A DNA stretch of 64,000 bases from Meconema thalassinum (GCA_946902985.2 OX336389.2:1078227788-1078291787), one strand, 5' to 3'. Shown: positions 1-10,253, counted from the first letter of the stretch. Notes: generated from the letters alone by a model not told the origin. Numbers and translations: made by a program.

Positions 1-236
1 GGAACTTCGAGTTCCAGAAAAACAATAGTTCGATACAGTTACGAAGTTCTAAGAACTCCAACAAATAAACGGCGTTATGTCCAGTAAAGACATTGTTAAG
101 GACACTAAGTCCTGTAAAGGACAAGAATAAATAGTAATTACGATCGCGAAAGATAGAAGTTCAAGCGAAAGGAACTTAGGAACTTAGGTTCGAAACCAGA
201 GGGAAAACGTACTCTAGAGAGAATACGTCAAAAATA

Positions 237-410
237 TACGATAGACAGTATACGGTCCTCGAAGGGAGGCCAAGATATAGAGAAACTATAGGGTACGATA
301 GACAGTATACGATCCTCGAAGGGAGGCCAAGATATAGAAACTATAGGGTACGATAGACAGTGTACGGTCCTCGAAGGGAGGCCAAGATATAGAAACTATA
401 GGGTGCGATA
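237..410 (+). repeat. Three tandem 55-57-bp repeats in U3 of element B
   Basis: Units start at 237, 294 and 349, and a fourth truncated unit starts at 404. Each begins TACGATAGACAGT, contains CCTCGAAGGGAGGCC and ends ACTATAGGG. The first unit is two bases longer than the others. The block ends about 10 bp before the TATA box, the usual place for LTR enhancer or insulator repeats. CCTC...GAGG inside each unit forms a short inverted repeat. That protein binds here is inference. Confidence 0.85.
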
Positions 411-418
411 GACCACCA

Positions 419-428
419 TATATAAATA
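419..428 (+). promoter_or_regulatory. TATA box of element B 5' LTR
   Basis: TATATAAATA directly follows the tandem repeats and precedes a G-rich AGAGGGGACGG stretch. The same arrangement occurs in the 3' LTR at 20333. Transcription would start about 25-30 bp downstream, near 450. Element A is inserted about 220 bp downstream, so this LTR could no longer drive a full B transcript. Confidence 0.65.
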
Positions 429-646
429 GAGGGGACGGCAAAGTAAAGACATTTATCGCCTAGTTAAAGCAGATAAGGTGAAGCCGAGTAATAGACAATA
501 GAAGCGGTTTTGAGAGACTGAAACCAGTAGTTTCCATTGTAGGAGAGAGAAACTTTGAACGAGTAAAATCACACGTCCAATGCAGGTCGGTAGGATTCAC
601 ATCAGGGATCGTCAACAGCCGACAGAAATCGTCAAAATCGTTGAGA

Positions 647-2033
647 TGTAACGGCTACCTTCGTCGTTGGATATCGCTCTACAAGTTGGGCGATCATTTA
701 TAACGTTTCTACAGATATTACACTCAAGAATCCTTAAAACCACCTCATCGTTCTTATTTAGCATTGGCCTGTCTAGACAGACGACATACACTTTATTAAT
801 TTAGATTTACTGGGCGCCAGTTATCGTAAAGATAACACATTAAAATTTTATTTAGCCACGGCCGCTCCCTTCCTTGAGCCAAGATCTATCATCGGAGCGT
901 AGGGCAATAAACTTGCTTTATGAGATACTCTTTGCATTCCAACTATCCTATATATTCAACTCCCAATGAACAAGACATTTTAACTAATACTGGTTTATTT
1001 ACAACAAAATTATTAATAACATTTGATCTGAGGTTTCGAGCTGTGTACAATATGTGCATTAATATTCCCTAATTGCGGGGCAATATTGGCTGTCTTCTCG
1101 CTAGCGCTGATCTTCTGTGTTGATAATAACTCGGTCCACATACCTGGTGCCTTGTGGTTCAAAGTCCATCTCGTTGGTCTGCTTGCAGTCTAATTTGAGA
1201 TCTTACGCCAACACACGTTTATTGACCTTTGAAAACATATGTTGTTTTCTTGTTGTTGTTGTTGTTGTTGTTGCTGCTGCTGCTTGTTTCTGAGTTTGAT
1301 CACCACGGTAAGCAAATTTGAACAAACCAGGCTAATGGAATTCACTAAGTCCCATCTTACTGAGGGACTGACAGAGTCTACGACTCACAAAGTCAATGAG
1401 TGAGTGCGTGATCGAATATGTGAATGACAGAATAGAATCTATAGAATCGCCAGTGCTGAAGTCGCGCTGGGCTTTTATACACTCTGAATGGTCCCGATGT
1501 TTCGCGGCATAAATTTGCCCGCGACCCATCAGACCAATTATAGCAAAGCATTTCTCAGTCCTCAAGCGACGCTGAAACTTCTCCGAGCGGGAATACAGCC
1601 CCGCGTACTTCAAATATTCCACTCAGAACCCGCTATTCCTCTCGTTGCGCATATATATATTCCGCCGAAATCTTTCTCCAAGCCCTTGTCTCCAGTCAGC
1701 GTGGCTTCGTTCCAGAAATACATTTTCTTGCAATATGTTGCTTCACCGTCCGTAACTTCTTCCAACCATGCCCGTCCTGTCTTTACAATTTAACTAATAA
1801 AACAGCCCTAGACCTCTATAAAAACCCTGTTTCTTAATCTAAGCACTTGACAATATTATATATGATTATGGTAATGACGTGAATATGGTATGGCCCCTCC
1901 CTTGATATTAATGGGTGAATAAAACGATATAACTTTGATATTTCAATAATAATAATAATAATAATAATTACACAATGACTTTACAAATAATAATAATAAT
2001 AATAATTTGTACCGTAATCAAGATTACGTTACA
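647..2033 (-). repeat. 3' LTR of element A
   Basis: This 1387-bp copy differs from the 5' LTR copy by one visible substitution near 1187 (TTGCAG against TTACAG) and by lengths of a TTG/CTG run and of ATA runs. The 7-bp termini TGTAACG and CGTTACA are perfect inverted repeats. Near identity implies very recent insertion; the microsatellites have changed faster than the rest. Confidence 0.93.
1473..1479 (-). promoter_or_regulatory. TATA box in element A 3' LTR
   Basis: On the minus strand TATAAAA is followed by a GC-rich stretch and, about 25 bases on, by TTCAGCAC, a plausible initiator. The 3' LTR copy would fire outward, into the B LTR to its left. Confidence 0.55.
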
Positions 2034-2395
2034 AAACGTCCCCATGGTTTCATAAAGAATGTAATGAATGATGAAATCACAAATCTTCCCTTTAACACTT
2101 AACAGGAAATACACTGAATATACATATATGACCCTTCAAATTACATACATAATGATTATACCCTTTTCATTTTCCTTGATTGATCTGCACTCTTCTTGCA
2201 ATGTTACATAAACATTCTGATTGTCCTGTGCAGTCATACAGGATTTACATGCTACATTTGTTCTTGTAGTCCCTTACAATAACAGAACGCAATATATTGC
2301 TTCTTGTTTCACGCAACACAAGTGATTTATCTCACTTCCACCAATTCCTTAGAGCCACGACACGACTCTAATTATAAACACACGGTCTGCCCTTC
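2034..2395 (-). other. Element A 3' untranslated stretch between pol remnant and 3' LTR
   Basis: No reading frame or repeat of note. A canonical polypurine tract is not clear: on the minus strand the LTR is preceded by ATGGGGACGTTT, a short and interrupted purine run. A weak polypurine tract would be consistent with a derivative element, but I cannot judge its function from sequence alone. Confidence 0.4.
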
Positions 2396-2593
2396 TTACT
2401 GCACTTGCTCTTTTCTATGATATTTCCTCAGATTGTAAATGTTATATGTACCTATGACACAATTTTCCTGATCTTTCAATAAGTAGGCATTCTTTCCTAT
2501 CCTCTTCGAAACGACATAAGGTCCAGTAAACAATAAAAACAGCTTTGACATTTTCCCTTCCAATGCACAAGATGGCAACGGCTTACGTAACAA
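2396..2593 (-). pseudogene. Integrase C-terminal GPY/F-type module, remnant of element A pol
   Basis: The reading frame contains FTGPYVVSKRIGKNAYLL followed by a short basic tail, the GPY/F module at the C-terminus of many Ty3/Gypsy integrases, which helps multimerisation and DNA contact. Just upstream, the same frame reads KPLPSCALEGKMSKLF, the usual run-in to that module. It overlaps the end of the truncated pol frame but in a different frame, so it is not translated with protease and RT. It is what remains after an internal deletion joined early RT to the end of integrase. The HHCC zinc finger and the DDE core are absent. Confidence 0.75.
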
Positions 2594-3831
2594 TCGTTGC
2601 TACAAACTTCCATGTACTTCCTACCTCTCAACAAAACACTGACTAGCCTAAATAACATCACATGAGTCAACAATACATACCTGAAATAACTACCTAATGT
2701 CCTACCTAATTTCCTCACTAACGTTGAGCAACTACTACTAAAATCTACTGTTGAGAACCACTTCCGCCCCTGAAAACGTTGAACTAAATCCTCCACTGCT
2801 TCAGTTCTCAGCTGGTCGCTTTCGATTCTGGTATATAACACTCTGGCGTCTATGCACAGTCTCACTGAATTGTCTTTCTTGGCTACTACAACTAATGGAT
2901 TTAAACAATGGCTAGCTGAAGGCTCAATTATGTCGTTTTCCAACATTAATTCTATCTGTTCTTCGACGGCTTTCATATATTTAGTTGCGACAGGATACCT
3001 AGGCCCTACGAAACTACTTGTGTCTTTAACGACAAAACTATGCTCATATAAGTGTGTTGCTCCGGGTTTTGTGCTGAAAATGTCCTTATATTTTATTAAT
3101 ACCTCATGTAACTGATGACCTTGCTCATCATCCAGCTTACACTGTGACAATGCATCATGGATCCTACTCTCAAGTTCAGACTCCATTGCAACCTGACACA
3201 CCTTAAAAACTTTGCTCTCACTATCATCTCCGCGGTATACCTCATTTACTTCAGGAAACTCATCACTCACAACCACGTTGCTTTCTTCCTCAAACATACA
3301 CACTTTCATCTGTTTGTCAGTCTTAGACACCTTATACGTAACCTGAACTTCTTTATCCTGCCAAAATAAACATATCCTGCCAAAATGAAAATCTAATTTA
3401 ACTTGATGTAATGATAACCATTCTGCACAGAGAATCACCGGATATACTAAATTTTGAACTGCCAAACAGGGCTGAAATTTAACTAACTCACTAATGTTAA
3501 TTGGAACTGCGACTTGCTTAGATATTTTCTGAGACCTACTACCTACAGCTGTGACAATGAAAGTGGACTTAACTGGAATTATATCAACATGAATACCTTC
3601 TCTCATTACATCTTCCAAAAATCTTAAATTTATACAAGAGTTTTCGCTTCCACTGTCCAATAAAACATCAACTTCTTTACCCCACACATTAAGTTTAATT
3701 ACTGGTGACATAATCTCATTCTCAACATTATCTAAATTTCCACCATTTAGGTCATAAAGCAGTTCTTCTCTAACATCTATATTAAAATCTCCTAAATACT
3801 CAATATTCCTAGGACATTGAACTGCAATCAC
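2497..3831 (-). pseudogene. pol: Truncated pol of element A: aspartic protease and N-terminal RT only
   Basis: The 444-residue frame starts just after the gag stop, in the -1 frame. Residues about 50-65 read VDVLLDSGSENSCIN, the active site of a retropepsin-like protease with DSG instead of the commoner DTG. Later come PRYPVATKYMKAVEEQI and LCIDAR, the fingers region of a Ty3/Gypsy reverse transcriptase, ending at FSTVDFSSS, which holds the first catalytic aspartate. The YVDD motif, thumb, RNase H and integrase core never appear. The last ~75 residues are out-of-frame sequence past a deletion junction near 2735. No independent start is needed if it is made by frameshifting from gag (see 3834-3876). 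The product could still cleave Gag but could not copy RNA. Confidence 0.85.
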
Positions 3832-3833
3832 TT

Positions 3834-3876
3834 CGGGCTGTCTGTTGACCTCACTGCAACCCGTTATTCGTTTAAA
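3834..3876 (-). promoter_or_regulatory. Putative -1 ribosomal frameshift signal between gag and pol of element A
   Basis: On the minus strand the heptamer TTTAAAC (3870-3876) lies in the gag frame as T TTA AAC, the correct phase for -1 slippage. It is one sense codon before the gag stop TAA (3864-3866). After a 6-nt spacer comes CGGGTTG (3857-3863), able to pair with CAGCCCG (3834-3840) across a 16-nt loop, giving a 7-bp stem with one G-U pair. Slipping back one base at this site leads directly into the pol frame. Heptamer, phase, spacer and stem are seen in the sequence; that ribosomes use it is inference from known viral and retroelement signals. Confidence 0.8.
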
Positions 3877-5534
3877 TTAGGCCTACCTGCCCCTGGTGTA
3901 GATTGTTGTTGTTGTTGTTGTTGACCTGTACGTCTGTCTGGCCTAGTACCTTCCCCTACTCTGTTCAAATTCTCGTTCCTCGTATTTGCTGTGCGTCCCC
4001 CATTGTCAAGTCGTCTTTCGTAATTCGCATTCCTGCCTTGTTCTCTTCCCCTCTCTCTCTCACCCTGCCCGAAATTATCTCCTCTACTTATTGGCTTGCG
4101 TTCGGTCCTACTATTTTCAAGAGAGTCAAAGTTTTCCAATAGCTTCTCGAACCCGTCAATAGTAGTAATATTCTGCATGAAGAATGCTTCTTTCATTATA
4201 TCAGGAAAATGCCTTAATAATGTTTTAATTACCTGTGATTCAGTCTCTAAACCTTCTAAATTCTGGCATATAAGTACATGCGCTAAGAAATACTCTGTGT
4301 ACGAAACACCATCTCTCCTTTGGTACTTTCCAAAAATAATGTTACATCTTTCTCTTTCTTGCACATTTTCATTCCAGTACTTGGCTATGAACTTCTCTTT
4401 AAATTTTCTAAAACTAGTCATCTGGTATTTATACACACTGAACCATGACCTTGAATCCCTAACAAAAGATTTATCTAGCATCTCAAGTACTTGTTCCCAT
4501 TGAACGATCCCCTCTTCTAAATCTTTAGCGAACTTCTTTTCTACTGTTTTTAAGAATTCCATTGGGTTATATGCCTTGCCTGTGAATAATGGCAAATCTG
4601 CCTCTTTAGTTAGAAATCTACTTAAATTTCCTATTTGTACATTACCGCTATTTGTTGCTATTTGCTTCTGACATCTCTGCAATTTCTCCTCTATTTTATC
4701 TGTTTTACTCGCTACTTCTTCACTGAAACTGTTAAATTTACTGTTAACCTCTTCCCTAATTTCTTGATTATCGCTCTCTGCTTTATTTTCTAAATGACCT
4801 ATTTTAGCAATATTATTATCACACTTGACCTTCATGCTGTTGACTTCACCTTCTAAGTCAACCCTAACCTTACTACATTCAATTTTCACTTCCTCGTCAA
4901 TTTTGTCAACTCGCTCCGACACTTGTTGCATTCTGGCGTCAACCTTAAGTGACCATGATTCCTCCACCTCACTAATCCTGTTTTCTAACTTATTGTGAAA
5001 TTCTCGGCCTACTTCTTTAATTTGTCTATTGAAGTTTTCTGTGGCTTCATCAAACCTCTTACCTTGTTCATCTAGCTTCTTACTCTGCTCAGTGAACTTA
5101 AGATCTATTGCTTTTTCTAATTGAACACTACGCACGTCAAATTTCTTAATTTGTTCCTCTTGCTTCTTACTCTGCTCAGCTAACTTATGATCTATTGCTT
5201 TTTCTAATTGATCGCTACGCACGTCAAATTTCTTACTTTGTTCCTCTTGCTTCTTACTCTGTTCAGCTAACTTAAGATCTATGTTTCTGTTCTGTTCTGT
5301 TATCAGCATCGTCAGGTTTCGAAGCCAGGAAGGATTCTCCCCCTCATTAATCTGGATGTTTGTAGCCCCGTCTTGTTTATTTTCCTCAGTTTCCTGATTT
5401 TCGCTTACTTTTGACATCTCATCATTGGTACCCTGCACATCTAATTTCGACATTTTAACTGATCTTATAATACTACGGTTTCTCAAATTTATGTTCCCCA
5501 AATTATCCCTGTTACTCATTACCCAAAAAAACAA
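3864..5534 (-). CDS. gag: Gag of element A
   Basis: Intact 556-residue frame for the structural protein that packages the element's RNA. Residues about 80-170 hold three copies of a 29-residue coiled-coil repeat starting DLKLAEQ, DHKLAEQ and DLKFTEQ, followed by a long charged heptad region to about residue 300. A retrotransposon-type capsid domain follows (about 315-470), with RSWFSVYKYQMTSFRKFKEKF as its clearest stretch. The C-terminus is rich in R and G and carries seven glutamines encoded by a TTG-type microsatellite. There is no CCHC zinc knuckle, so RNA binding probably rests on the RG-rich tail. Internal ATGs near residues 6 and 28 are alternative starts. The frame ends inside the frameshift signal. 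Confidence 0.88.
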   Translation of the reverse strand: MFFWVMSNRDNLGNINLRNRSIIRSVKMSKLDVQGTNDEMSKVSENQETEENKQDGATNIQINEGENPSWLRNLTMLITEQNRNIDLKLAEQSKKQEEQSKKFDVRSDQLEKAIDHKLAEQSKKQEEQIKKFDVRSVQLEKAIDLKFTEQSKKLDEQGKRFDEATENFNRQIKEVGREFHNKLENRISEVEESWSLKVDARMQQVSERVDKIDEEVKIECSKVRVDLEGEVNSMKVKCDNNIAKIGHLENKAESDNQEIREEVNSKFNSFSEEVASKTDKIEEKLQRCQKQIATNSGNVQIGNLSRFLTKEADLPLFTGKAYNPMEFLKTVEKKFAKDLEEGIVQWEQVLEMLDKSFVRDSRSWFSVYKYQMTSFRKFKEKFIAKYWNENVQERERCNIIFGKYQRRDGVSYTEYFLAHVLICQNLEGLETESQVIKTLLRHFPDIMKEAFFMQNITTIDGFEKLLENFDSLENSRTERKPISRGDNFGQGERERGREQGRNANYERRLDNGGRTANTRNENLNRVGEGTRPDRRTGQQQQQQQSTPGAGRPNLNE

Positions 5535-5728
5535 CTCATCAAAAGAACACTACTAAATTATAACCGTAGTTCCCTAACTTGATATATGCCTCTTTATTGA
5601 AAAACTCGGAATGAATGCAAAGAGTACTCGTTTATATCGTACATGAAAAAAACTTTAAACTTTAACATACTTGAAATAAACTGGATTTATACATAATATC
5701 CATTCACTACAGTACGATATTTCGTAGC

Positions 5729-5746
5729 CCCACATTGGTTGTGCCA
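5729..5746 (-). other. Primer binding site of element A
   Basis: Two bases after the end of the 5' LTR (minus strand) comes TGGCACAACCAATGTGGGG. The opening TGG complements a tRNA CCA end and the position is exactly where a primer binding site is expected. I cannot name the tRNA without a search. Confidence 0.65.
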
Positions 5747-5748
5747 TT

Positions 5749-7141
5749 TGTAACGGCTACCTTCGTCGTTGGATATCGCTCTACAAGTTGGGCGATCATT
5801 TATAACGTTTCTACAGATATTACACTCAAGAATCCTTAAAACCACCTCATCGTTCTTATTTAGCATTGGCCTGTCTAGACAGACGACATACACTTTATTA
5901 ATTTAGATTTACTGGGCGCCAGTTATCGTAAAGATAACACATTAAAATTTTATTTAGCCACGGCCGCTCCCTTCCTTGAGCCAAGATCTATCATCGGAGC
6001 GTAGGGCAATAAACTTGCTTTATGAGATACTCTTTGCATTCCAACTATCCTATATATTCAACTCCCAATGAACAAGACATTTTAACTAATACTGGTTTAT
6101 TTACAACAAAATTATTAATAACATTTGATCTGAGGTTTCGAGCTGTGTACAATATGTGCATTAATATTCCCTAATTGCGGGGCAATATTGGCTGTCTTCT
6201 CGCTAGCGCTGATCTTCTGTGTTGATAATAACTCGGTCCACATACCTGGTGCCTTGTGGTTCAAAGTCCATCTCGTTGGTCTGCTTACAGTCTAATTTGA
6301 GATCTTACGCCAACACACGTTTATTGACCTTTGAAAACATATGTTGTTTTCTTGTTGTTGTTGTTGTTGTTGTTGTTGTTGCTGCTGCTGCTTGTTTCTG
6401 AGTTTGATCACCACGGTAAGCAAATTTGAACAAACCAGGCTAATGGAATTCACTAAGTCCCATCTTACTGAGGGACTGACAGAGTCTACGACTCACAAAG
6501 TCAATGAGTGAGTGCGTGATCGAATATGTGAATGACAGAATAGAATCTATAGAATCGCCAGTGCTGAAGTCGCGCTGGGCTTTTATACACTCTGAATGGT
6601 CCCGATGTTTCGCGGCATAAATTTGCCCGCGACCCATCAGACCAATTATAGCAAAGCATTTCTCAGTCCTCAAGCGACGCTGAAACTTCTCCGAGCGGGA
6701 ATACAGCCCCGCGTACTTCAAATATTCCACTCAGAACCCGCTATTCCTCTCGTTGCGCATATATATATTCCGCCGAAATCTTTCTCCAAGCCCTTGTCTC
6801 CAGTCAGCGTGGCTTCGTTCCAGAAATACATTTTCTTGCAATATGTTGCTTCACCGTCCGTAACTTCTTCCAACCATGCCCGTCCTGTCTTTACAATTTA
6901 ACTAATAAAACAGCCCTAGACCTCTATAAAAACCCTGTTTCTTAATCTAAGCACTTGACAATATTATATATGATTATGGTAATGACGTGAATATGGTATG
7001 GCCCCTCCCTTGATATTAATGGGTGAATAAAACGATATAACTTTGATATTTCAATAATAATAATAATAATAATTACACAATGACTTTACAAATAATAATA
7101 ATAATAATAATAATTTGTACCGTAATCAAGATTACGTTACA
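5749..7141 (-). repeat. 5' LTR of element A
   Basis: 1393 bp, the transcription-driving copy. It is almost identical to 647-2033; the TTG run is longer here and one ATA run is shorter. Reading frames in it that mirror those of the other LTR are by-products of the duplication, not genes. It contains a second sequence resembling a primer binding site (TGGCGCCCAGTA, 5911-5921 region) well inside the repeat. Confidence 0.93.
6581..6587 (-). promoter_or_regulatory. TATA box of element A 5' LTR
   Basis: TATAAAA on the minus strand, equivalent to 1473-1479. From here transcription would run through R and U5 into gag at 5534. It is the promoter expected to make the element A transcript. Confidence 0.6.
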
Positions 7142-9277
7142 GAGATACGCCCGTGTGATAGAAGTGAAGTGTAAATATTGTAAGAAAAGAAATAAGAGTA
7201 TCATTTTAAGTGTTTTAGGTAAAGTGAAAGCGTTTTATGCAAAGTGATATGTGTTATAATATGTACCAGAGTAATATTCTTTTAGTGTTTTAATGTGTGT
7301 TCAAAACGGATACACCAGTGTATTAAAAATGTTGTCAGTGTTAAATATAGTGAATATGTGTCAAGAAATTTCTGTACATAAGATGAGTTTGTACAATATG
7401 GAGTAAGTCAAGAAGGTGGGCCAAAATGTCACATCAAACGAGAATAAAGGTCAGAAAACGACCTTAGACATGTGAGTAAAGATTTTCATTATGTTTTGGT
7501 GTCGGGAAAAATTTTGTGTACAATTCCACCGGAGTTTTGAGTAAAAGGGATGTTTTTAAATAAATAATAACTAAATAAGAACGCGATCTGAACGAAAATA
7601 AAGTTTTAAGAAATAATAAATAATTATGTGAAATAATAAATCCTGTAGAGGAAATGCATGGAATAAAATGTCAGTGTATTTAATGAATGTTATAAAAGCA
7701 AGCGTGATAATAATAATTATAACAAAGATATTTACATAAAGGTAAATTTGAATTATATGAAAAAAATAGCTTTTGAGCGTTTGTAAGGAATGTAATCATA
7801 ATAATAACAGGGTAAAGAAATCTAAATAAAGATTAAATTGAATGATATAAAAATATACAGCATTGAAGCCGTAACAAATGTATAAGACATGATGTGAATG
7901 CATGTTCTTAAAAATGGAGCGATTTATTGTCAACGGAAAAGATTAATATAAGAATTGAGATATGTATCAATTGTTACTATGAAATTTATCAGTTCTTTGG
8001 AAGGCATTCGGCCGTAAAGTAATGTGTAGCGTAATGGAACGCAATTAAATAAAAAGTCACGCTAGGAACGCGTAAAAGTTAAAGTACTTGGTAAGTTACT
8101 TATGGAGGGTAGTTGATTGCAGTGAATTGAGATATGTTGTAAGTCCTCTAATTGTGACGTAGATCACGAGGCCATGTGTGTGTTATTATTTAAAAGGGAG
8201 AAAATGTATGGTATTATTGAGCGTAGGTCCTGTAAGCTACGGCTAGACCCTAAATCGCATTTTGTATAAGCCCTCTATGTGGAAATGTTCCCGAGGCATG
8301 TTAAGAGATTCGAACCTAGAATCCTCTTGTTGTTAAAGCCCCTAATTATTCGTCGTAGAATGTGTATTACTCTTCCCAATCAATGAGGACCCTCTCATAA
8401 TTAATAAATGCCAAGGTTACGAAAGTGGGTTAATGAACCAATAATATTGTTGAATGAAAATAAGTGAAGTAAAAACCAGGTCTCTCCTTAGAACTGAGAA
8501 TAATGTGAAGGTTTGTTTAAAAGCATTGAAGAGAGCTCCAACCGTAGGCTAGGTAGGGAGCCGCTCTCCCTGTCATAAATCACGCTCGAGTATAATGGCC
8601 TGACCCTCATAGAGCGAGGGTGGGTAAAGATCGTTTTTGTAAGAGGTGTTAAAGACACCGTGAGTGTTTAAAGTTGTTAATGACCCGGGCGTTGAACCGA
8701 GGTCCTTGTAGATTTATATTATCGCTTGCCAGTTCAGATCGTAGTTTTCTTATGTGATAATGGTCTTATAAGACAAATGAATTAAATAAAAATCCCTATT
8801 GTAATATGGAAAATGAGGAATCCACGAGTTTTGTGAAGATAACTAGATTCGGGAGTAATCATAGTTTTTGACTTTGTCAAGTAATCTTTATAACTCTGGA
8901 GTACACAGATGGTTTCCCGATCACCGTAGTGAATTTGCAAACTTGAGAGAGATAGTAAATACTGAGAATATGTGAAATGCCCAAATATTGAAGTGAATAA
9001 TTAACATGTAATTTTAAATGTAATTATATATTTGTTTTGATGATAAGAAAAGATAAAATAAATTCTTGAGGTGTACAAAAGTATCACACCATTATTATGG
9101 AAAAGTATCGAGCCAAAGAAGCTCGTAGTTATATGGAACTTTAAGAGAAGTACTTTATGGAAGTGAAAATAATCGTGGATTGTGGGTGTAAATGAAACCC
9201 ACCTATTTGAAATAACATTTGTGTTATCTTATGGACTCCGTGTTTATTTGGAAGCGGAGTAGTTTTAATTTGTGTAG
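7142..9277 (+). repeat. 5' LTR of element B, second segment
   Basis: 7142-9184 matches 20557-22597 with about 11 substitutions. From about 9185 onward identity falls sharply, to an estimated 65-70% over the next ~95 bp. The left LTR must end before a primer binding site, either at 9277 (before TGGCTTCAACGTGGGGC) or at 9312 (before TGGCGCCCAGTACG, preceded by CA). No coding sequence is present; this is U3/R/U5 sequence rich in AATAA-like runs. Confidence 0.85.
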
Positions 9278-9331
9278 TGGCTTCAACGTGGGGCTTCCAG
9301 CAAACTTTTTCATGGCGCCCAGTACGCAGGG
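9278..9331 (+). other. Primer binding site region of element B (two candidates)
   Basis: Candidate one is TGGCTTCAACGTGGGGC at 9278. Candidate two is TGGCGCCCAGTACGCAGGG at 9313, directly after a CA that would end the LTR. Candidate one resembles the element A site (both contain CAA-C/T-GTGGGGC); candidate two shares TGGCGCCCAGTA with a motif inside A's LTR. The true LTR end would decide between them. Confidence 0.5.
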
Positions 9332-9566
9332 CTGAGTTTTCCTAGGGAAAACCCGAGTTTTCTCGAAAAATCAAAAATTTTCATTTTTTGAAAAAAATGG
9401 TTTTTCGAAGTTTTGAATTTTAAATACTTCCATAAAGGCCTTTGAGTTTGAATAAGAATATCAAAAGGGTACGGTGTAGTAAAAACCCGTACCAAAGTAA
9501 ATTTTTGAAGAATTGGGACACAAAGGTTCAGATTACTATCTCTCAAGCATGTATTAGCGATGTGGC

Positions 9567-10253
9567 ATGGGTAGCCCACTATATTCTAATAAGATGGCAT
9601 TGAGTGAAGAGATGCAACGGCTTTTGGAGGCTATAAAAGCCGATAGCAAAGAAAAGTTGGAGGCCATAAACAATAAATTGGGAACGATAGACAATACATT
9701 GGGCCTCCAAAAGGATGAAAATAACAAAGTGTTCGAATCCAAAAATGAGAGTCTAGAGTCACTAAAAACTGATAGTGCTAATATGGGGACTAAATTAGTA
9801 GCTATCGAAACTAATAGTGATAACATGGGAGCTAAATTAGTAGATATCGAAGCTAAAAGTGATAACATGGGAACTAAATTAGAAGCTATCGAGGTTAACT
9901 GTATAAAAATGAACGATGAAGTGGAGGCTGAAATTGAGGGAATAAAAAGGGGGTCAAATGGATTCAGAGAGGTTTTAGAAGAAACAATGAATACCAAATT
10001 TCAAGATTTTGACACTAAGTTTGGGGACAAGTTAAATGAGTTAAAAGGGGAAATCGCAAGTGAGATTAAAGAGGAAAATAAAGAATTTCATTCAGGATTG
10101 CAAGCCCAAATACAGGCTTTGAACGAAAGTATGGGAGAGTCCCAAACTAAATGTCAAGAAAATTTTGGAAGTTTAAATAAAAGTTTGAGTTCCATGGAAA
10201 CTAAATTAAGTAATATGGAAAAAAGGGTGATGAGTGTGAAAAGAAACTTGTAA
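9567..10253 (+). pseudogene. gag: Gag of element B, N-terminal coiled-coil part (frameshifted)
   Basis: This frame gives 228 residues starting MGSPLYSNKM; a second ATG at 9594 (MALSEEMQRL) is an alternative start. Residues about 70-115 hold three copies of a ~15-residue unit ending NMGTKL-A/D-IE, inside a long predicted coiled coil. The frame ends at TAA 10251-10253, but the neighbouring frame continues the same heptad pattern from about 10225 (EKKLVTQIQGVQKKLEDQ). A one-base indel in this A-rich stretch therefore splits gag. The long N-terminal coiled coil resembles that of element A gag, although the two proteins share little sequence. Confidence 0.75.

Larger units (their letters stand above)
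1..646 (+). repeat. 5' LTR of element B, first segment
   Basis: It aligns base for base with 19915-20560, with about eight substitutions. Position 1 of the window lies inside the LTR, not at its start. The segment ends where element A is inserted: the flank ...GTTGAGA is followed by A's TGTAACG terminus, and the uninterrupted sequence can be read at 20545-20565. It contains the tandem repeats and TATA box described separately. Confidence 0.9.
647..7141 (-). mobile_element. Element A: recent non-autonomous Ty3/Gypsy-type retrotransposon nested in B's LTR
   Basis: Two direct repeats (647-2033 and 5749-7141) bound a 3.7-kb internal region read on the minus strand. Both LTRs begin TGTAACG and end CGTTACA on the plus strand. 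The 4-bp sequence GAGA flanks both sides (643-646 and 7142-7145), and the intact site is visible in B's other LTR, so this is a true target duplication. Gag is full length, while pol runs from protease into the first part of RT and then jumps to the C-terminal module of integrase. The RT palm, RNase H and the integrase core are missing, so movement must have depended on proteins from a complete relative. Confidence 0.93.

Noticed and set aside
1488..1793. Pair of identical 96- and 101-residue frames in 1332-1793 and 6440-6901
   Set aside because: They lie in the two LTRs of element A on both strands; identity comes from LTR duplication and no family is recognisable.
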